In this document: piece after piece, positions 8,761 to 19,817 of the stretch | Position numbering within the stretch: the first letter of the stretch is position 1 | Layout of the letters: each line of letters starts with the position of its first letter | NCBI RefSeq assembly: GCF_001921845.1 | Contig: NZ_MSJM01000004.1 | Location: forward strand, 186,001 to 250,000 | Length of the DNA stretch: 64,000 nucleotides | Direction: 5' to 3' | Origin: Streptococcus cuniculi | GTDB lineage: Bacteria > Bacillota > Bacilli > Lactobacillales > Streptococcaceae | Notes under the pieces: generated by a model | Told to the model about the DNA's origin: nothing | The model's database searches: none | The model's input: only the letters and a program-made list of their open reading frames with translations | Made by a program: the position numbers and the translations under genes

Positions 8761-9771
8761 CTATCCAATTCTTAAAATAAAAATCAAAATCAGTGCTAAT
8801 ACAATTTGCACAAGGCCAATCAAACCCATGTATATCAAGAATTTGGGTCCTTCTTGCAAAAATTTCTTAAAGTCTAATCGTAGGCCAATGGCCGCAAGGG
8901 CTGTAATTTCAAACCAAGTGCTAAACCATTTTGATCCGGCACTGAAAAAGCTGGGTAGTGGTAGGCTGCTGTTTACACAACAAAGAATCAGAAAAGCGAG
9001 GATATACCAAGGAATGCTGGCAAAAATCGATTTAGCAGACGTATTTTCGGCAGAAGTTTCCTGATTCTTTTTCGCCATTAAGCGTTCAAAGGCAAAGACC
9101 ACGACTACCAAAAAGAGGATGCGTGTAATCTTAAACAAGGTTGCATACTGGGTCACGGTTGCATTGATGAGACTGGCAGATGCCACTACTTGCCCTACAG
9201 ACTGCAAGATACCACCTGTCAGAGCACTATTAGCCAAATCTGAAAAATCCAAAACCTGCACCCCAATCAAGGGCAGTACAAACATCAGAATGGTCCCTAA
9301 GAGGTTAATGAGGACAATAGCCTGCCCCTTATCCTTACTATCTGCCTTGATGGCGGGCGCAATGGCTCCGATAGCCGACGAGCCACAGACCGCATTTCCC
9401 CCAGCAATCATGAGGGACATTTCGTCTTTAAAGCCTAATTTTCGCCCTAAAAAATAGGTAAAGAGAATGATACTGGTCATCATGAGGATAATGTACATCA
9501 AGCCTGAAAGACCTAAATCCCCGATGGTCTGAAAGGTGACCGTCAGCCCCAGTAGCGCCACTGAAAACTCCAGCAATTTACTTTCTGAAAACTTGGTTCC
9601 CTTTTCCAAGCGCTTGCTTCTGCAAACCGTATTTCCCAAAACAATCCCGATACAAATCGCTAAACTAGCCGCACCGATGCTCGGAAAAAAGACTGCCAAC
9701 CCTTTTGCCACAAGAGCTACCAAAAAGGATAGGATAAAACCTGGTAAAATCTCTCGCATTCGTATCTTCAT
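8761..9771 (-). CDS. yeiH: YeiH/UPF0324 family membrane protein (putative sulfate exporter family)
   Basis: The 336-residue protein is mostly membrane-spanning with about ten segments and carries the UPF0324 hallmark stretch AGGNAVCGSSAIGAIAPAIK (about residues 124-143). Family members are annotated as putative sulfate exporters, but no transport activity is certain for streptococcal forms. The ATG follows AAAGGAGG. A TGG-extended -10 box (TACAAT) lies upstream. It stands alone between eno and the divergent yueI. Confidence 0.8.
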   Translation of the reverse strand: MKIRMREILPGFILSFLVALVAKGLAVFFPSIGAASLAICIGIVLGNTVCRSKRLEKGTKFSESKLLEFSVALLGLTVTFQTIGDLGLSGLMYIILMMTSIILFTYFLGRKLGFKDEMSLMIAGGNAVCGSSAIGAIAPAIKADSKDKGQAIVLINLLGTILMFVLPLIGVQVLDFSDLANSALTGGILQSVGQVVASASLINATVTQYATLFKITRILFLVVVVFAFERLMAKKNQETSAENTSAKSIFASIPWYILAFLILCCVNSSLPLPSFFSAGSKWFSTWFEITALAAIGLRLDFKKFLQEGPKFLIYMGLIGLVQIVLALILIFILRIG

Positions 9772-9852
9772 TTCGTACCTCCTTTGTCATACTTGACCTT
9801 ATTGTACCATAGTTTTCTCTCTTTTACTGGATCAAGGGGAACATCCCCTTAT

Positions 9853-9880
9853 TTTCCAACGCCCTCTTTTATGGTATACT
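9853..9880 (+). promoter_or_regulatory. yueI promoter, predicts a leaderless mRNA
   Basis: An extended -10 box (TGgTATACT, hexamer 9875-9880) ends six bases before the ATG at 9887, with a poor -35 (TTTCCA). Transcription should start at or within a base of the start codon. No usable Shine-Dalgarno sequence fits in between. Confidence 0.65.
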
Positions 9881-9886
9881 GGAAGT

Positions 9887-10333
9887 ATGAAAGATATCAA
9901 CGACATTATTATTCAACAGGCTGCTGGCGGATTGAAACTCAATCCCGACGAGCAGCGCAAATTTTTAAACACCTTTGAAGAACGGGTGATTGGTTTGTGC
10001 AGCATTGAGGAGGCAAACGCACAGAATCTGGCAAGCCATTTCAAGGAAATCTTGCAACGAATCACTCAGGACTACAAGCCCGTCTTGGTCAAAATTTCGC
10101 CCTTTATCGACAGTCAAAAACAGATTTTCTATCTGAAAACGGCTCAAGAATTAGGATGCGAAGCCACCATTGTCGCAGAAGACTGCGCTGCTATTTTTGG
10201 ACTTGTTATCCATACGGATTGTCCGAGCCAGATTGAAAACCCGGAACTGACTACTCAATTCGCAGCAATCCTCCACCCCACTCCTGCTAAAACAGAGAAA
10301 AAGTCCTCATTTTGGAAGAAATTATTTGGTTAA
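9887..10333 (+). CDS. yueI: YueI family protein (DUF1694)
   Basis: The 148-residue soluble protein matches the DUF1694/YueI family of Firmicutes, whose role is unknown. It opens with LNPDEQRKFLNTFEERVIG and has the conserved central segment that reads roughly as a Rossmann-like fold (DYKPVLVKISP, GCEATIVAEDCAAIFGLVIHTD). The tail is basic and ends FWKKLFG. The ATG is only six bases after a -10 box, so the message is probably leaderless. It is followed by a repeat cluster, not by a partner gene. Confidence 0.75.
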   Translation: MKDINDIIIQQAAGGLKLNPDEQRKFLNTFEERVIGLCSIEEANAQNLASHFKEILQRITQDYKPVLVKISPFIDSQKQIFYLKTAQELGCEATIVAEDCAAIFGLVIHTDCPSQIENPELTTQFAAILHPTPAKTEKKSSFWKKLFG

Positions 10334-10347
10334 TGGGTAAAAGAATA

Positions 10348-10572
10348 GGGAGTGGGACAAAAGTACCCAACCTCCTTATTTTTATAATTTGAGCAGCTTG
10401 ACGCAGTAGTTGTCGGGCTTGTAAAACATTGATAAATCAATATTCTACAAGCCACGTCAACCTTGCGGGGGGGGGAGTAAAATAATCCAGTGGATTATTT
10501 TAGCCCGAACCTAGAAATAAAGGAGTGAGGATAATCAAACTCTACGAGTTATCGATTTCTGTCCCACTCCCC
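10348..10572. repeat. Dispersed hairpin-mosaic repeat, copy 2
   Basis: The 225-bp element has GGGAGTGGGACA and TGTCCCACTCCC as outer arms. Inside it holds the hairpins CTTGTA…TACAAG (around ATTGATAAATCAAT), AAAATAATCCA/TGGATTATTTT and AACTC-TAC-GAGTT. It fills the gap between yueI and serB, where the outer arms could act as a terminator for both. Confidence 0.72.
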
Positions 10573-10583
10573 TATTTTTATAT

Positions 10584-11228
10584 CTATTTGCAGCCCCTAT
10601 CCAATAATTCAAGGACTTTTAACAGATTTCTTTCATTGATGCGATACGGAGCTTGTTCTTGGACAATGGGTTTGGCGCAAAAGGCGATTCCAAGGCCTGC
10701 TGTCTGAATCATCGGCAAATCATTTGCCCCATCTCCTACGGCAATGGTCTGCGCCATCTCTACACCATTTTCGCGCGCCCACTTTTCCAAGTAGGCTTTT
10801 TTAGTATCTTTGGTGACAATATCGCCCAGCACACGTCCTGTGAGAATGCCCTCCTCCACTTCCAAACGATTGGCTTTGACATAGTCAATCCCTAGCCTTT
10901 CTGCAAGTACATCGACTGTCTCATGAAAACCACCAGATACCACGGCCACCTTGTAGCCTCGTCTATGCAATTCTGCTACTAGCTTTTCAGCCCCTGGTGT
11001 GAAATGGATCTTGTTCAAAATGCGGTCAAAAACGCTCAAGGGCAGACCTTTCAAGAGGGCGACTCGTGCAGCCAATGCCTCTTTAAAATCAAGCTCTCCC
11101 CGCATGGCCCGCTCGGTAATCGCAGCCACCTGCTCTCCGACACCCGCTTCTTCTCCCAACAAATCAATGCCCTCTTCTAAAATCAAGGTGCTGTCCACAT
11201 CCATGACTAATAAGCCTTTTACTGTCAT
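10584..11228 (-). CDS. serB: Phosphoserine phosphatase
   Basis: SerB removes phosphate from O-phosphoserine in the last step of serine synthesis. The 214-residue HAD-family protein shows motif I MDVDSTLILEEGID (nucleophile and acid-base Asp), motif II in VVSGGFHE, motif III Lys near VTKDTKKAYL, and motif IV GDGANDLPMI. The length fits the short SerB form without an ACT domain. The start follows AAGGAGAAGAAAA. A terminator separates it from ezrA upstream. Confidence 0.93.
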   Translation of the reverse strand: MTVKGLLVMDVDSTLILEEGIDLLGEEAGVGEQVAAITERAMRGELDFKEALAARVALLKGLPLSVFDRILNKIHFTPGAEKLVAELHRRGYKVAVVSGGFHETVDVLAERLGIDYVKANRLEVEEGILTGRVLGDIVTKDTKKAYLEKWARENGVEMAQTIAVGDGANDLPMIQTAGLGIAFCAKPIVQEQAPYRINERNLLKVLELLDRGCK

Positions 11229-11255
11229 TTTTCTTCTCCTTATTTGTATAAAACA

Positions 11256-11275
11256 AAAAGCCCGAGGGCTTTTTA
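11256..11275 (-). terminator. ezrA terminator
   Basis: AAAAAGCCC-TCG-GGGCTTTTT is a compact hairpin followed by a T run on the minus strand. It lies directly after the ezrA stop and before the serB ribosome binding site. Confidence 0.75.
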
Positions 11276-11278
11276 TGT

Positions 11279-13003
11279 TTAGTAACGAATGGTTTCTCTC
11301 GTCTTTTCGTAGGAACGTACAAAACGCTCCGTCACTCCTGGTTCAACAGCTTCTAAGGCAAATGAAATTTCTTCGAAAGCCGCTTGATAATCGTAGTCCT
11401 TCTCAAAAATCGCTAATGCGCGAGTAAAGGCCTGCTGAATCGAAGCATTTGATGAACGGTAGCGGTTTGAGTATTGAAGTAGCTGCTCTGTTAGAGCTGC
11501 ATTTTGAACAATGGTATAGGCTACTTCTTCCAATTCATTCATGTCAAATGTTGCATTTTCCAACAAACGATTGACGATTTCAATATTGATTCGTTTGTAA
11601 TCCAACTCCGCCAACAAGGCTTCCACATGGCCACTGGTTCTGAAGAAGACAGATAGGAAATCTTCTGGAATACCTGGTAAACTACGTTTTTCCATGTAGC
11701 GTTTCAAGGTATGCAACTGATTGATATAGAGAGTTGCTTTCTTACGCGCATTGGTCTCAGATGCTTCTTGGGATTTCAAATAATCCGCTAGTACAAGCTG
11801 CTCTTCCTCCATTTGTTTGAGGGTTGTAAGAGCATGCTCTAAACGCTCCTCAAGAATAGAATAGGCAACTTGTGGTGTTTCCAATTCAGCAACACTATCA
11901 TGCACAACGGTTTCCATTGAGGCCAGTTTTGTAGCGAGTTTTGAAATACGAGACAGCTTGCTTTCCACCAAAATGTAGGAATGAGTGAGGCGTTCTGCTT
12001 CTTCTGTCAAGATACCTGTGTTATGCACAACGTGTTCGAGGAATTTCGGGAGATTCTTACCAATCTTAACAGCTCCCTTGTGAGCTTCGATTTCACGAGT
12101 AAAGATTTGGTATAGGTAATCAATCTTGGCTTGGATTTCTCCAATTTCTGCCTCAGCCGCATCCAAATCAAATGAGACGATGAGGGCAGTTGTTTCACGA
12201 ATGGCTACTCGAATTTCTTGGAAACGAGACTCAACGTTTCCTTCTGTAAATAGGTAACCTTCTTCGACTAATTTGCGGTAACCAGCTTCCAAGTCTTCCA
12301 ATTGATCTGGCAAGGACTTGTTAACCTTTTCAATCAAGGCAGGAATGCGATCCATGATTTGATTGAGGGCAATCATATGCTCTTCTGTCTTATCCAAGAT
12401 GCCTGCGGCTTCAATCGGGTCACCAGATGAGTTAAGCATCACAAATTCAGAAAATTCAACTTCGATATTTTTGAGTTGTTTTTCCAATTCTGGCAAAGTT
12501 TCTCCGTATTGCTCTGCCTTTTCACGGACAGATTCTTGCAAGCTATCAAAGAGATCTAAGGCATGTTTGACACGACCCGAATTTCTTTCTTCTTGTTCCT
12601 TTAAGTCTTTTAATCCTTGACGGATAGCTGTAATATCTTCTTCAATCAAGTCGATTTGGCTTTCAATGCTGTCAATCGCATTCTTAGCACGGACAAATCG
12701 GAAAGAATTATTGAAGGCTTCGGCTTCAAAGATATGGTTTTCAATATCCGCAAAAGAATTGAGAGATAAGTCAACCCATTTCTGATTCCACTCCCGGAAA
12801 GATACCTGACTTTGGCCAATCAAATGCAGGCTCTTAACCGCCTCCACTTCATCATTGACAGGCAAATTAAATAAATCTTCTTTTCGGTCTTCTAATGCAA
12901 TTAATAAATTATCATTTCGTTTACGGGCGATAAGGCAGGCAATATAAGCAATAATTAAGATAACAACAATCGCAACGATTAAAATGATTGTTCCTCTAGA
13001 CAT
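11279..13003 (-). CDS. ezrA: Septation ring formation regulator EzrA
   Basis: EzrA is a membrane-anchored cell-division protein that binds FtsZ and helps coordinate septal and peripheral wall synthesis in Gram-positive cocci. The 574-residue product has one N-terminal membrane segment (about residues 5-25, [20 protein letters not shown]), then a long cytosolic region of coiled-coil, spectrin-like helices rich in Glu, Leu and Lys. The length is standard. The ATG follows AAGGAGATTTAC. The gyrB-ezrA-serB-eno neighbourhood, as I recall it, is common in streptococci. Confidence 0.95.
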   Translation of the reverse strand: MSRGTIILIVAIVVILIIAYIACLIARKRNDNLLIALEDRKEDLFNLPVNDEVEAVKSLHLIGQSQVSFREWNQKWVDLSLNSFADIENHIFEAEAFNNSFRFVRAKNAIDSIESQIDLIEEDITAIRQGLKDLKEQEERNSGRVKHALDLFDSLQESVREKAEQYGETLPELEKQLKNIEVEFSEFVMLNSSGDPIEAAGILDKTEEHMIALNQIMDRIPALIEKVNKSLPDQLEDLEAGYRKLVEEGYLFTEGNVESRFQEIRVAIRETTALIVSFDLDAAEAEIGEIQAKIDYLYQIFTREIEAHKGAVKIGKNLPKFLEHVVHNTGILTEEAERLTHSYILVESKLSRISKLATKLASMETVVHDSVAELETPQVAYSILEERLEHALTTLKQMEEEQLVLADYLKSQEASETNARKKATLYINQLHTLKRYMEKRSLPGIPEDFLSVFFRTSGHVEALLAELDYKRINIEIVNRLLENATFDMNELEEVAYTIVQNAALTEQLLQYSNRYRSSNASIQQAFTRALAIFEKDYDYQAAFEEISFALEAVEPGVTERFVRSYEKTRETIRY

Positions 13004-13091
13004 GTAAATCTCCTTAGATAATAATTTGTACTGGAAAATATCGCTTTATTATATCATACTTTTTGGCGATATGCACTTGTTTTTTCGAAAA

Positions 13092-15173
<2,082 letters not shown>

Positions 15174-15177
15174 CTAC

Positions 15178-15222
15178 AAAAAAAGGAGCAAGAACTGTCT
15201 GAAATAGACTTTCTTCACTCCC
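15178..15222 (-). terminator. Terminator after the DJ-1 family gene
   Basis: On the minus strand GGAGTGAAGAA pairs with TTCTTGCTCC through an inner GTCT/AGAC helix, and seven T residues follow. It ends the rodA–DJ-1 unit before the gyrB promoter. Confidence 0.75.
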
Positions 15223-15248
15223 GCTTTTTTTAGTTCCTTGAACAACTA

Positions 15249-15785
15249 TTACTGGTACACCATGGCTTTTGCTAGGCTAGCGCCATCTCCACCAAGGAGG
15301 TCAACCAATTGGTAGGCAAAGTCCAAAGCAGTTCCTGCCCCGCGACTGGTTACGATATTGCCATCTACGACAACTGTTTCTACTACATGCTGTCCAGAAG
15401 GTATAGCTGCTTCCTGTCCAGGATAGCAAGTATACCGACGCTCGGCTAGAAGCCCTGCTTTTTCCAATACAATCGGCGCCGCACAAATGGCCGCTACATA
15501 CTTATCTTGCTCCGCAACTGCTTGTAAGGCTGCAATCAAACCTGTATGGTCTCGCAAGTTGACAGAGCCTGGCATACCGCCTGGCAAGACAACCATGTCA
15601 TAGGCTGATAAATCCCCGTCAAAGACCTTATCTGCCTGCACTTTAATGCCATGAGAACCCTCGACTTCTAGACTAGTGAGTCCTACCATATCGCACTCCA
15701 TTGACGCCCGACGCAGAACATCTACTGGGGTCAAAGCCTCAATTTCTTCAAAGCCATTTGCTAGTATAACTGCTACTTTTTTCAT
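15249..15785 (-). CDS. DJ-1/PfpI (ThiJ/YajL) family protein
   Basis: The 178-residue protein has the DJ-1 fold with its reactive cysteine in the nucleophile elbow (VAAICAAPIVL, about Cys-100) and the nearby glutamate (NGFEEIEA, residues 10-17). Relatives are glyoxalases, deglycases or oxidative-stress chaperones; the exact reaction is disputed across the family. It sits directly downstream of rodA with a 7-bp gap, so it is probably co-transcribed, and it ends at a good terminator. Confidence 0.88.
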   Translation of the reverse strand: MKKVAVILANGFEEIEALTPVDVLRRASMECDMVGLTSLEVEGSHGIKVQADKVFDGDLSAYDMVVLPGGMPGSVNLRDHTGLIAALQAVAEQDKYVAAICAAPIVLEKAGLLAERRYTCYPGQEAAIPSGQHVVETVVVDGNIVTSRGAGTALDFAYQLVDLLGGDGASLAKAMVYQ

Positions 15786-15792
15786 AAGACAC

Positions 15793-17019
15793 CTATCTTT
15801 CTACACGTTTAATCGTGATTTTTTTATATGCCCGCGACTTATTGTGACGCTGTTCGTTGGACAAGGTATATTGATAACTCATGGATAGCATCAAGCCAAC
15901 GCCGATAAGATTGGAAATAATGGACGACCCACCTTGGGAAATAAATGGTAGAGGAATCCCTGTCAGAGGAAGGACACCAATGGCTGCTCCGATATTTTCA
16001 AAGACATGAAAGAGTAGCATCATGATATAACCTGTCGAGATATACGTATAAAAACGATTGTTCGATTGCAGGGTAATCCGCAACATGCGATAAATCAACA
16101 GGGTATACAGTCCAATCAGGGTCACGCCACCGATAAATCCAAAGTCTTCTCCAATGACAGTAAAAATCATATCACTCTCCCGAACGGGAACGAGGAGATT
16201 GGTTTTGTTAAAACCGAGACCTGTGAGACCACCGCTTCCGATGGCTATCAAACTTTGTGCCTGCTGGTAAGTTGTTGATTTAGCATTTTTAAAGGGATCC
16301 AGCCAAGCCGCGATACGGTTAATCTTGTAGGTATCCATCCCTATATTGTGCAAAAAGGTTGTCCCACCCGGTGCGATGAAAAGGAGCAAGAAACCTCCTA
16401 CCAAGACAACTGCTGCAATAAAGGTCGGCAGCAAAATTTTCCAAGAAACGCCAGATAGTAAGACCATCCCACTAAAAATAGCCAGAAAGACGAGAGAGGT
16501 TCCCAAATCTTTTTGAAAATATAAGAGCAGCAAGACGGGAATAGTCCACAGGGTCAAATAGCCAATCAGCTGAAAATCTTTTTGAATACTCTTTACAGGA
16601 TGCTTTTTCTGAAAGCTAACAATACTGCGGGCCATCATAACGATGTAGGAGATTTTCATAAACTCCGAGGGCTGAAAGAGGGTCACACCACGAATGGTCA
16701 CCCAGTTCTTGGCCCCAGTTGATGCGACCAGTGCTGGACTATAAAAAAACAAGGGCAGGACCATTAAGCCGAGGCCTAAAGCGTATAACATCGGTGTTAC
16801 TGTCCATAAGAATTTGGTACTAAAGAGCATGACCAGAAAGGCTAGGCCAATCCCCAAGAGAATCCAAATCAACTGCTGACCGACAATGGAGGTAATATTG
16901 TTTGGATAATCCTGACTAACAGCAATATAAACCGCAGCAATTCCAATTAAGAGCAAAAACAACACGGGTAAAATTAAGGCATAGTCAACACGGCTCTCCA
17001 GAGACGGAGTCTTCTTCAT
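15793..17019 (-). CDS. rodA: RodA peptidoglycan glycosyltransferase (SEDS family)
   Basis: The 408-residue protein is a SEDS-family membrane polymerase. It has about ten transmembrane segments, the GVTLFQPSEFMKISYI and FQKDLGTSLVF signatures, and the catalytic-region stretch ESDMIFTVIGEDFGFIGG. RodA polymerises lipid II with a class B penicillin-binding protein during peripheral wall growth. The position near gyrB rather than the ftsW context, and the long basic tail, favour RodA over FtsW. It lies downstream of the fourfold rpmE2 terminator array, so it is insulated from rpmE2. Confidence 0.9.
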   Translation of the reverse strand: MKKTPSLESRVDYALILPVLFLLLIGIAAVYIAVSQDYPNNITSIVGQQLIWILLGIGLAFLVMLFSTKFLWTVTPMLYALGLGLMVLPLFFYSPALVASTGAKNWVTIRGVTLFQPSEFMKISYIVMMARSIVSFQKKHPVKSIQKDFQLIGYLTLWTIPVLLLLYFQKDLGTSLVFLAIFSGMVLLSGVSWKILLPTFIAAVVLVGGFLLLFIAPGGTTFLHNIGMDTYKINRIAAWLDPFKNAKSTTYQQAQSLIAIGSGGLTGLGFNKTNLLVPVRESDMIFTVIGEDFGFIGGVTLIGLYTLLIYRMLRITLQSNNRFYTYISTGYIMMLLFHVFENIGAAIGVLPLTGIPLPFISQGGSSIISNLIGVGLMLSMSYQYTLSNEQRHNKSRAYKKITIKRVER

Positions 17020-17175
17020 TTTTCGTCCTCATACTTTCAATCAATTCACTTTTCCAGTATAGCAGAAAATGGGAAAATTTTGAACTAGGAAGATGAAGCG
17101 ATGGAATATTTTGAGAGCATGGGGTAATGGGACCAGATTGTAGGCTGTTTACACGCTCTGATTGCTTGGGTTATC

Positions 17176-17350
17176 AAAAAACAGCCCGCTGGGCTGGAAC
17201 TCGCTTGTGTATTTCCCGGCTCGTGAAAAAACAGCCCGCTGGGCTGTAACTCGCTTGTGTATTTCTCGGCTCGTGAAAAAACAGCCCACTGGGCTGGAAC
17301 TCGCTTGCGTATTTCTCGGCTCGTGAAAAAACAGCCCACTGGGCTGTTTT
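17176..17350 (-). repeat. Fourfold tandem terminator array (50-bp period) behind rpmE2
   Basis: The unit, beginning AAAAAACAGCCC, repeats with an exact 50-bp period at 17176, 17226, 17276 and 17326; the last copy is partial. On the minus strand each unit opens with CAGCCC(A/G)(G/C)TGGGCTGTTTTTT, an intrinsic terminator hairpin plus T tract. Then comes a spacer with CGAGCCGAGAAATACGCAAG, which resembles the gagcctagaaactag module of the dispersed repeats. The copies differ at few positions, so the expansion is recent or homogenised. Confidence 0.85.
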
Positions 17351-17351
17351 T

Positions 17352-17594
17352 TTATTTGAGACCGTATTTTTTGTTGAAACGATCCACACGTCCATCTGCT
17401 TGGGTGAACTTTTGACGTCCAGTGTAGAATGGGTGTGAGTCTGATGAAATTTCCACACGAATCAATGGGTAGGTTTCACCTTCAAATTCGATTGTTTCTT
17501 TAGAGTTCTTTGTAGAACCGCTAAGGAACTTGTAACCAGTAGTTGTGTCCATGAAGACAACAGTACGATATTCTGGATGGATATCTTTTTTCAT
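17352..17594 (-). CDS. rpmE2: Ribosomal protein L31, type B
   Basis: The 80-residue protein matches the zinc-free type B form of L31 ([10 protein letters not shown], then [25 protein letters not shown]); it has no CxxC pair. The start at 17594 follows AAAGGAATTTTTAAA; an upstream in-frame ATG is not preceded by a ribosome binding site. L31 sits at the subunit interface of the ribosome. The gene is followed by the tandem terminators. Confidence 0.95.
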   Translation of the reverse strand: MKKDIHPEYRTVVFMDTTTGYKFLSGSTKNSKETIEFEGETYPLIRVEISSDSHPFYTGRQKFTQADGRVDRFNKKYGLK

Positions 17595-17696
17595 TTTAAA
17601 AATTCCTTTCTGCCATGGACTCTTTCCGAGCCATAGATAATACTTGTATAGTCTATCATACTTTGACCCCGTTGGCAAGACTTTTCTCCAACTTTT

Positions 17697-17846
17697 TTAC
17701 TGAATCGATGCACCAGAATTGGCATCAGTAGCCACCTTTGCTCCAAAATAACCTTCAGATGCGCCTGAGTCTGTATCGGTTGGTACATCTTGCACACTAT
17801 CTTGCCATAAAGACAGGTCAATCACGTCATAGTTGACTTCGTTCAT
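17697..17846 (-). CDS. 49-residue protein with two ApbE flavinylation motifs
   Basis: The ORF starts with an ATG that overlaps the apbE stop (ATGA) and is preceded by GGAGG at a 6-nt spacing, so it should be translated by coupling to apbE. The product has no signal peptide or membrane segment. It contains V-P-T-D-T-D-S-G-A-S at residues 21-30 and V-A-T-D-A-N-S-G-A-S at 38-47. Both fit the Dxx(S/T)GA(S/T) signature at which ApbE attaches FMN, so Ser-30 and Ser-47 are the predicted attachment points. The N-terminal half is acidic. Normal ApbE targets (NqrB/C, RnfG, FMN-bind domains) are much larger, so this would be a minimal flavin carrier. I do not recognise a named family. It could instead be the residue of a larger FMN-binding protein. 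Confidence 0.72.
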   Translation of the reverse strand: MNEVNYDVIDLSLWQDSVQDVPTDTDSGASEGYFGAKVATDANSGASIQ

Positions 17847-18793
17847 GCTTGCCCTCCATTTGGTAATAGGATGCGGTCTCGTAAACCAGGCGTCACAATC
17901 ATCTGGTTGTCTTTGGTAATGATAATGGCTTCTAGCCCTGCTTCTCCTAGAACAGTCTGATAGATGTCCGCAACCGACCCGCCAAACAGACGGGTAGTCC
18001 AAATTTCACCGTCTACAGATTGCTTTGAGACAATGGTCAAGCTCGCAATATCGCTTGCTACTGGATAACCTGTTTTGCTATCAAAAATGTGATGATAGGT
18101 CTTGCCCTCATAGGTCAAGGTCCGCTCATAAATGCCTGACGTCACCACCGACTCCGCACCGATTTTTAAAATCGCGACATTGTTTCCGCGCGGAAGTTTC
18201 GGATGTTGAATACCGACTTGCCACAAGCCGTCCTCATTATGCTCTGCGTGACCAAAAGTGAGGACATTGCCGCCAAGATTGATGAGCCCCCTTGCTACAC
18301 CTACTCGCTCTAGATGTTCCACGATTCGGTCTGCAATATAGCCCTTGGCAAGAGCCCCAAGGTCAATCGCCATGCCTTCTTTTTTGAGATAGATAGACTG
18401 TTCATCGGCATCCAGTTCGATATCCCGTGGATTGATAAGGGCGAGCTTTTCTTCAATCTCTACTTGACTGGGAACACGCGCATCCGCAAAACCAATCCGC
18501 CAAGTCTGCACCAAGGGACCAATCGTGATATTCAAATGGCTATTTGGTGCACAGCTGTGCTGTTTTCCAAGCGCAATCAGCTCGAATAAATCAGTTGCAA
18601 CGGGGACAGGCTGCACACCTGCATTGAGGTTGACTTCCATGAGCTCCGAGGTCAAATCATTAGCTGAAAAGCGATCCTTGTACAGATAAAGAAGCGCTTC
18701 TACTTGATCTAAAATAGGCTCTGGCTCATGGTGCCAGATTTTCACCTCAATCACCGTGCCCATGAGACGAATGTGGCGATTACTTGCTTGCAT
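17843..18793 (-). CDS. apbE: ApbE-type FMN:protein transferase (Ftp), no signal peptide
   Basis: ApbE enzymes move FMN from FAD to a Ser/Thr in target proteins, using Mg2+. The 316-residue product has the family blocks MGTVIEVKIWH at the start, AIDLGALAKGYIADRI (about 137-152), GLINLGGNVLTFG, and YHHIFDSKTGYPV. Unlike the usual secreted lipoprotein form it lacks a lipobox or any leader, so it should be cytosolic. It overlaps the end of the upstream phosphodiesterase gene by 14 bases and the following 49-residue ORF by 4 bases, which makes a tight three-gene unit. The ATG follows AGGTGG. The neighbour with two DxxSGAS motifs is the obvious substrate. Confidence 0.9.
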   Translation of the reverse strand: MQASNRHIRLMGTVIEVKIWHHEPEPILDQVEALLYLYKDRFSANDLTSELMEVNLNAGVQPVPVATDLFELIALGKQHSCAPNSHLNITIGPLVQTWRIGFADARVPSQVEIEEKLALINPRDIELDADEQSIYLKKEGMAIDLGALAKGYIADRIVEHLERVGVARGLINLGGNVLTFGHAEHNEDGLWQVGIQHPKLPRGNNVAILKIGAESVVTSGIYERTLTYEGKTYHHIFDSKTGYPVASDIASLTIVSKQSVDGEIWTTRLFGGSVADIYQTVLGEAGLEAIIITKDNQMIVTPGLRDRILLPNGGQA

Positions 18794-19718
18794 CTGCTGC
18801 CACCTGCTGTAATTCTTGGTAAATCTGCTCGTTTTCTTCTAAGGAATACGAATTCGCCCCGCTGGCTAAGGGATGACCTCCCCCATGGTGGCGTTTGGCA
18901 ATTTCATTGATTGGCAAAAACTTGCTCCGCAACCGCACGCGATACGAACCATCAGGTTGCTCGACAAAGACACCCCAATTTTTGACCGTATTAACCCGTC
19001 CAGGCACTCCCACGATAAAGGCTGTATCGGCATCGGTGATGCCGTATTCCTTAAGCAAACTTTGGCTAAGGATTACGCGCGCAGCGCCATTTCCATCAAC
19101 CTCCAAATGGTCGTAGACATAGCCGATGAGCTTAGCAATCGTATAGTCCACCGAGTCCATCTGCCGTGAAAGCCCTGCAAAATCAAAGTCATATTGGCGG
19201 AGTTTCGCCACAATGTCAAAGGTCTTGGCAGTAGTCGCAGGATAGAGAAAACGCCCTGTATCACCGACAATTCCCGCATAGAGCAGATAGGCGATGTCGC
19301 TATCCAAGTCCAAGCCCATTTCCAAGGCAAAATGCGCAATCATCTCGCTACAGGAGCTAGCACTGGTGTCCACCCAGGAAATGTCTCCGTAAACCTCATC
19401 GTTAGGGTGGTGATCAATCTTGATGAGAGCCTCTCCTTGATCATAGCGCTTGTCATCAATCCGCGCTTGATTGGCTGTATCTGTCACAATCACCAAGGCC
19501 CCCTGATAGTCCTCATCTGCGACTGTCTCCATTTGAGCCAACCAAGCAAGATTTGGCTCTGTATAGCCCGTCACCTTGATGGCCTTTTCAGGGAAGTTTT
19601 TTTGCAACAAGCGCTGCAAGCCCACCTGACTACCCAGCGCATCTGGATCTGGGCGCATATGGCGGTGAATGATAATGGTCTGGTACTCTTTTATCTTGTC
19701 TAAAATCGTTTCTAGCAT
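18780..19718 (-). CDS. DHH/DHHA1 phosphoesterase (Pde2/NrnA-like)
   Basis: The 312-residue protein has the DHH-family blocks IIIHRHMRPDPDALGSQ, VIVTDTANQ, IKIDHHPNDE and, in the DHHA1 part, GGGHPLASGA. Members of this length in streptococci act as Pde2, which cleaves pApA from c-di-AMP turnover to AMP, or as NrnA, which degrades short RNAs and pAp. The two roles overlap. It heads the unit with apbE. The start follows AAAGGAG at about 9 nt, with a TGa-extended -10 box (TAGAAT) just upstream. Confidence 0.88.
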   Translation of the reverse strand: MLETILDKIKEYQTIIIHRHMRPDPDALGSQVGLQRLLQKNFPEKAIKVTGYTEPNLAWLAQMETVADEDYQGALVIVTDTANQARIDDKRYDQGEALIKIDHHPNDEVYGDISWVDTSASSCSEMIAHFALEMGLDLDSDIAYLLYAGIVGDTGRFLYPATTAKTFDIVAKLRQYDFDFAGLSRQMDSVDYTIAKLIGYVYDHLEVDGNGAARVILSQSLLKEYGITDADTAFIVGVPGRVNTVKNWGVFVEQPDGSYRVRLRSKFLPINEIAKRHHGGGHPLASGANSYSLEENEQIYQELQQVAADASK

Positions 19719-19761
19719 GCTATATACTCCTTTTTTTCATTCTATCATAAAAGTGGCGCTT

Positions 19762-19788
19762 TTGAAAATTTGGAGAATGTGGTATACT
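19762..19788 (+). promoter_or_regulatory. Flavodoxin promoter
   Basis: TTGAAA (19762-19767) and an extended -10 TGgTATACT (19783-19788) are 15 bp apart. The short spacer is tolerated by the extended -10 element. Confidence 0.6.
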
Positions 19789-19817
19789 AGTGCTATCATC
19801 TATTTTTGGAGGAAATT

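Noticed and set aside
17085..17458. ORFs of 84 and 94 residues with repeated AQWAVFSRAEKY-like text on the minus strand
   Set aside because: They are translations of the 50-bp tandem terminator array behind rpmE2 and have no ribosome binding site; the repetition comes from the DNA repeat.
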